Under the pieces are notes generated by a model that worked only from the letters and a program-made list of their open reading frames with translations, made no database searches and was not told the DNA's origin. This document shows, piece after piece, positions 20,804 through 23,535 of a stretch of 23,535 nucleotides of DNA. The translations under genes were made by a program, and so were the position numbers. Within the stretch, counting starts at the first letter, position 1, and each line of letters opens with the position of its first letter. Source of the DNA: an uncultured Clostridia bacterium (GTDB lineage: Bacteria > Bacillota > Clostridia > Oscillospirales > CAG-272); assembly GCA_946404295.1 (NCBI GenBank), contig CAMJDE010000002.1, positions 1 to 23,535 of the forward strand, read 5' to 3'.

Positions 20804-22114
20804 ATGAAACATCTGAAACGCCTTTCCATTCTGCTGTCTCTTCTCGTGGTCTCTGCCCTGCTCTTCTCCTGCGGAAAGGGCAAGACCGACGCGACCGATG
20901 ACGCGACCGGAACCGGGACCGAGGAAACGGCCGCCGAAACGACCGGGATCGATCCGATCGACGCCCCGTTCGATCTCGTTTCGACCGCCGACCCGACCTT
21001 CGACTATTTCCGCGCCGACCTGTCCGACTATCTGACGGTCGGGAGCGGGGACTACGAGGGTCTTTCGGTCGCGCTCGATATCACCGAGGACGAGGTCGAG
21101 GAGTATATCAGAGACTATCTGCTCCCCTCGAACCGCACGCCGATCAAGGCGACCGACCGCGCCGTCGCGGACGGCGACACCGCCTTCATCTACTATACCG
21201 GCTATATCGACGACGCGGCGTTTGAGGGCGGCAGCAACGCCGAGGACGACGAACCCTACCCGCTCGTGATCGGCTCGGGCAGTTTCATTCCCGGTTTTGA
21301 AACGGCGCTGATCGGGCTGATCCCCTCCGAAACCTCGAAAGAGGCGCCCCATCCGATCACCGTCACCTTTCCCGAAAGTTACGACAACGCCGACCTCGCG
21401 GGCAAAGAGGCGCGCTTCGATATCTGGCTGGTCGGGATCCTCGACGGCTACGAGACCCCCGAACTGAACGAGGAGTTCGTCACCGACGTTCTCGGGTTCG
21501 AAACCGAGGAGACCGACGTCGTCGCCGCCTTCCGCGCGCACTTGAAGAACGAGATGCGCAAGAGCAAGGTCGAGAGCCTCACCACGCACAAACTGATCCG
21601 CACGATGGAGGAACTCTTCAAGGTCCTTTCGTTCTCCGAAACGCTCCCCGAGGGCGAAGCCGACCGCGTCGAAACGGCGATGAACGACGACGTCGTTTAC
21701 TACTACCAGTACTACAACTATATGTCCTATATGTACTACGGCCAGATCTACTTCGAGGATCTCGACGAAGCGGGCAGATGGTACTACGGGCTGGGACCCG
21801 ACGCCGACTGGGCGGCGTTCCAGCACACCGAGGCGGAGCGGGTCGTCCGTCAGAATATCCTGCTCGCCGCGATCGCCCGACTCAACGGCTTCACGATCTC
21901 CGAGGAGGAGGCGAAGGAGTGGGTGCGCGAGCAGGCGCGGAACAACGACGCCACCCCGGCAGAGGTGCTCGACCACTTTTCGCTTGAGGAGATCTATACC
22001 AAGATCGCCGCCGAGAGAGCGCAGACGATCCTGCTTGAAACGGTCGCCTTCGATTACGGCGAACTCCCGATCGAACCCGACGAGACCCCCGAAGAAACGA
22101 CCCCCGAAAACTGA
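20804..22114 (+). CDS. FKBP-type peptidyl-prolyl isomerase lipoprotein 1
   Basis: A 436-residue secreted lipoprotein. The signal peptide ends in lipobox LLFSC (Cys23), followed by a Thr/Glu-rich linker (~residues 25-50). The FKBP domain spans ~110-220: DGDTAFIYYTGYIDD, FEGGSNAEDDEPYPLVIGSG, FIPGFETALIGLIPSE, ITVTFPESY and KEARFDIWLVGI. The preceding ~50 residues and the C-terminal ~200-residue helical part resemble trigger factor or SurA-like chaperones, so it likely folds exported proteins at the membrane. The C-terminal part contains a tyrosine-rich patch (VVYYYQYYNYMSYMYYGQIY). Start 20804 has an AAAAGGAA ribosome binding site. It is followed by a close paralogue 17 bases downstream. Confidence 0.9.
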   Translation: MKHLKRLSILLSLLVVSALLFSCGKGKTDATDDATGTGTEETAAETTGIDPIDAPFDLVSTADPTFDYFRADLSDYLTVGSGDYEGLSVALDITEDEVEEYIRDYLLPSNRTPIKATDRAVADGDTAFIYYTGYIDDAAFEGGSNAEDDEPYPLVIGSGSFIPGFETALIGLIPSETSKEAPHPITVTFPESYDNADLAGKEARFDIWLVGILDGYETPELNEEFVTDVLGFETEETDVVAAFRAHLKNEMRKSKVESLTTHKLIRTMEELFKVLSFSETLPEGEADRVETAMNDDVVYYYQYYNYMSYMYYGQIYFEDLDEAGRWYYGLGPDADWAAFQHTEAERVVRQNILLAAIARLNGFTISEEEAKEWVREQARNNDATPAEVLDHFSLEEIYTKIAAERAQTILLETVAFDYGELPIEPDETPEETTPEN

Positions 22115-22131
22115 TGGAAAGAGGACTGACC

Positions 22132-23355
22132 ATGAAACGCATCGTTGCCGCTTTGCTCCTTGTCGCGATCCTCGTGACCGCCCTTGCCTCCTGCGGGAAA
22201 AAGAAAGAGAAATTCGATCTCGAATCGACGGCGGATCCCGCCTTCGACTACTATCACTCCGACCTCTCGGCGTACCTGTCGTCGCTCTCGCGCGAAGAGT
22301 ACGCGGGGATCACCGTCACCCTCGACGTCTCCGATAAGGAGGTCGACGACTACCTGAACGACTTTCTGCTCCCCAGTTACCGCACGCCGACGATGAAAAC
22401 CGACGTCGCGGTGAAAGACGGCGATACCGCCTATATCTACTACACCGGTTATATCGACGGCGAGCCGTTCGAGGGCGGCAGCAACGCGGACGACGACCGC
22501 CCCTACGGGCTTGTGATCGGGTCGGATTCCTTCATCGACACCTTTGAAGACCAGCTGATCGGCGTGATCCCGCAGGACACCTCGCGTGAGAACCCGAAGC
22601 AGATCAACGTCACCTTCCCCGACAACTACCGCAACGCGGATCTCGCGGGCAAACCCGCGCGCTTTGACGTCGTGGTCGCGGGGATCTGGGACGGCGGCTA
22701 CGAGGTCCCCGAACTGACCGCGGAGTTCGCCCGCACCAAGATCAACAACTTCACCCCCGAGACCGACGATCCCGTCGGCGAGTTCCGCGAGGCGCTGCGC
22801 GACTACCTGCGCGAGCAGAAAGCGGCGAACCTCGAACAGCGCAAGTTCACCCGCGTGATGGAAGTGCTCTTCTCGACCCTGCACCTCACCGGATCCTTCC
22901 CGAAGGGCGAGATCAAGCGGATCGAATCGACGCTCGAAGAGGCGGTGACCAACTACTATCAGCAGTACAATTTCTATTATTATATGCAGTACGGACAGGT
23001 CTACTACGACGGGATCGACTCGGCTGCCCGCGGCTACTACGGGCTGCGTTTCGACGCGGACTGGAAGACCTACCAGACCTCCGCGGCGGCGAAAACCGTC
23101 AAGCAGTTCGTGATCCTGAACGCGATCGCGCAGCTCGAGGGGATCGAAGTGACCGAAGAGGAGGCGAAGGACTGGGTGCGCGATCAGGTCGCGGCGGAAA
23201 AGGAATCGTCGCAGAACCCCGACGAAGTGACGGTCGAGAGCGTACTCGCCAAGTTCTCCCTCGAGGAAATCTACTCGCAGGTCGCCGCCGGAAAGGCGCG
23301 GGATTTCCTGCTCGAAAACGTCACGTTCGACACCACCGGACTTCCGATCGACTGA
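22132..23355 (+). CDS. FKBP-type peptidyl-prolyl isomerase lipoprotein 2 (tandem paralogue)
   Basis: A 407-residue paralogue of the preceding gene with the same layout: signal peptide with lipobox LASC (Cys21), FKBP domain (DGDTAYIYYTGYIDGEPFEG, later DNYRNADLAGKPARFDVVVA), a trigger factor/SurA-like helical C-terminus and the same tyrosine-rich patch (YYQQYNFYYYMQYGQVYY). It lacks the first copy's long Thr/Glu linker. Start 22132 was chosen over the in-frame ATG at 22114 because GAGGA precedes it and the signal peptide begins there. Sequence similarity is strong throughout, so this is a gene duplication that has already diverged. Confidence 0.9.
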   Translation: MKRIVAALLLVAILVTALASCGKKKEKFDLESTADPAFDYYHSDLSAYLSSLSREEYAGITVTLDVSDKEVDDYLNDFLLPSYRTPTMKTDVAVKDGDTAYIYYTGYIDGEPFEGGSNADDDRPYGLVIGSDSFIDTFEDQLIGVIPQDTSRENPKQINVTFPDNYRNADLAGKPARFDVVVAGIWDGGYEVPELTAEFARTKINNFTPETDDPVGEFREALRDYLREQKAANLEQRKFTRVMEVLFSTLHLTGSFPKGEIKRIESTLEEAVTNYYQQYNFYYYMQYGQVYYDGIDSAARGYYGLRFDADWKTYQTSAAAKTVKQFVILNAIAQLEGIEVTEEEAKDWVRDQVAAEKESSQNPDEVTVESVLAKFSLEEIYSQVAAGKARDFLLENVTFDTTGLPID

Positions 23356-23390
23356 AAAACCGACTTTCCGAAAACGAAAGAGAGAACGAT

Positions 23391-23535
23391 ATGGCAGACA
23401 AAATGTGGGCGGGACGCTTCACGGGCGAACTCGACCGGGCGGCGGACGATTTCAACTCGTCGCTGTCGGTCGACTGCCGGATGTACGAAGCCGATATCCG
23501 CGGCTCGATGGCGCACGCCGCCATGCTCGGACAGC
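23391..23535 (+). CDS. argH: Argininosuccinate lyase, N-terminal part (runs off the window)
   Basis: The last enzyme of arginine synthesis, splitting argininosuccinate into arginine and fumarate. Only the first 48 codons are present, but MADKMWAGRFTGELDRAADD followed by FNSSLSVDCRMYEADIRGSM matches the ArgH N-terminus exactly in pattern. It starts 35 bases after the lipoprotein gene and may be cotranscribed with it. The ribosome binding site (AGAGAG) is weak. Confidence 0.9.
   Translation, partial: MADKMWAGRFTGELDRAADDFNSSLSVDCRMYEADIRGSMAHAAMLGQ

Noticed and set aside
20780..21976. 398-codon frame opposite the first lipoprotein gene
   Set aside because: Shadow of a gene with clear signal peptide and FKBP domain; no start signals of its own.
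22114..22131. Alternative start of lipoprotein 2 at ATG 22114 (TGATG coupling)
   Set aside because: It would put MERGLT before a normal lipoprotein signal peptide; the ribosome binding site GAGGA fits the ATG at 22132 better.

Overview
The window is a GC-rich chromosomal segment of a Bacillota (Clostridia-type) bacterium. The evidence is a low-GC-phylum gene set (hprK, the yggS/sepF/yggT/lspA/rluA-family cluster, a PadR-DUF1700-DUF4097 operon, DUF4830, two FKBP-type lipoproteins), strong AGGAGG-like ribosome binding sites, and sigma-A promoters with 17-bp spacers. I cannot name the genus. No rRNA, confirmed tRNA, IS element or CRISPR array was seen.

Layout. 1-719: 5' part of asnS (minus). 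916-1906: a small HTH-like gene (plus) facing a DUF4830 gene and a 32-codon Cys-rich membrane micropeptide (both minus). 1987-2934: hprK (minus). 3185-4426: an AAA/DUF4143 ATPase with a near-perfect promoter, then a bidirectional terminator and an array of short hairpins joined by a CATAACT-type linker (4643-4803). 4803-6665: padR-DUF1700-DUF4097 operon (minus). 6846-8136: XRE regulator plus DUF6036/AbiEii-like nucleotidyltransferase, a probable toxin-antitoxin or abortive-infection pair. Its 3' end overlaps a structured region with its own opposing promoter (8112-8332). 8533-9456: an HTH-Fic AMPylase-type protein. 9629-10558: alpha/beta hydrolase. 10644-11096: GNAT acetyltransferase preceded by a possible leader peptide. 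11294-12994: M3 oligoendopeptidase, downstream of a DUF4160/DUF2442-HTH pair (13009-13719). 13854-14834: a GMP synthase lacking its glutaminase domain. 15049-15621: amidase-domain protein, overlapping tail to tail with an ABC-F ATPase that ends the yggS-sepF-yggT-lspA-rluA-ABC-F cluster (15614-20536, minus). 20804-23355: two tandem FKBP lipoproteins. 23391 to the end: start of argH.

Two kinds of content alternate. Housekeeping genes (hprK, guaA, yggS cluster, and the GNAT gene) use promoters whose -35 box is TTGCAA. Accessory regulators and toxin-antitoxin-like units (AAA ATPase, padR, XRE-nucleotidyltransferase, DUF4160) use TTGACA with inverted repeats inside the promoter, which suggests autoregulation. 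The accessory stretch at roughly 3.1-9.5 kb is the best place to look for something new. The most unusual items are the opposing structured RNA candidate at the 3' end of the nucleotidyltransferase gene, the CATAACT-linked hairpin array, the four-half-site operator in front of the XRE gene, and the micropeptide with five consecutive cysteines. Function calls rest on recognised motifs and family knowledge; no searches or folding programs were run.
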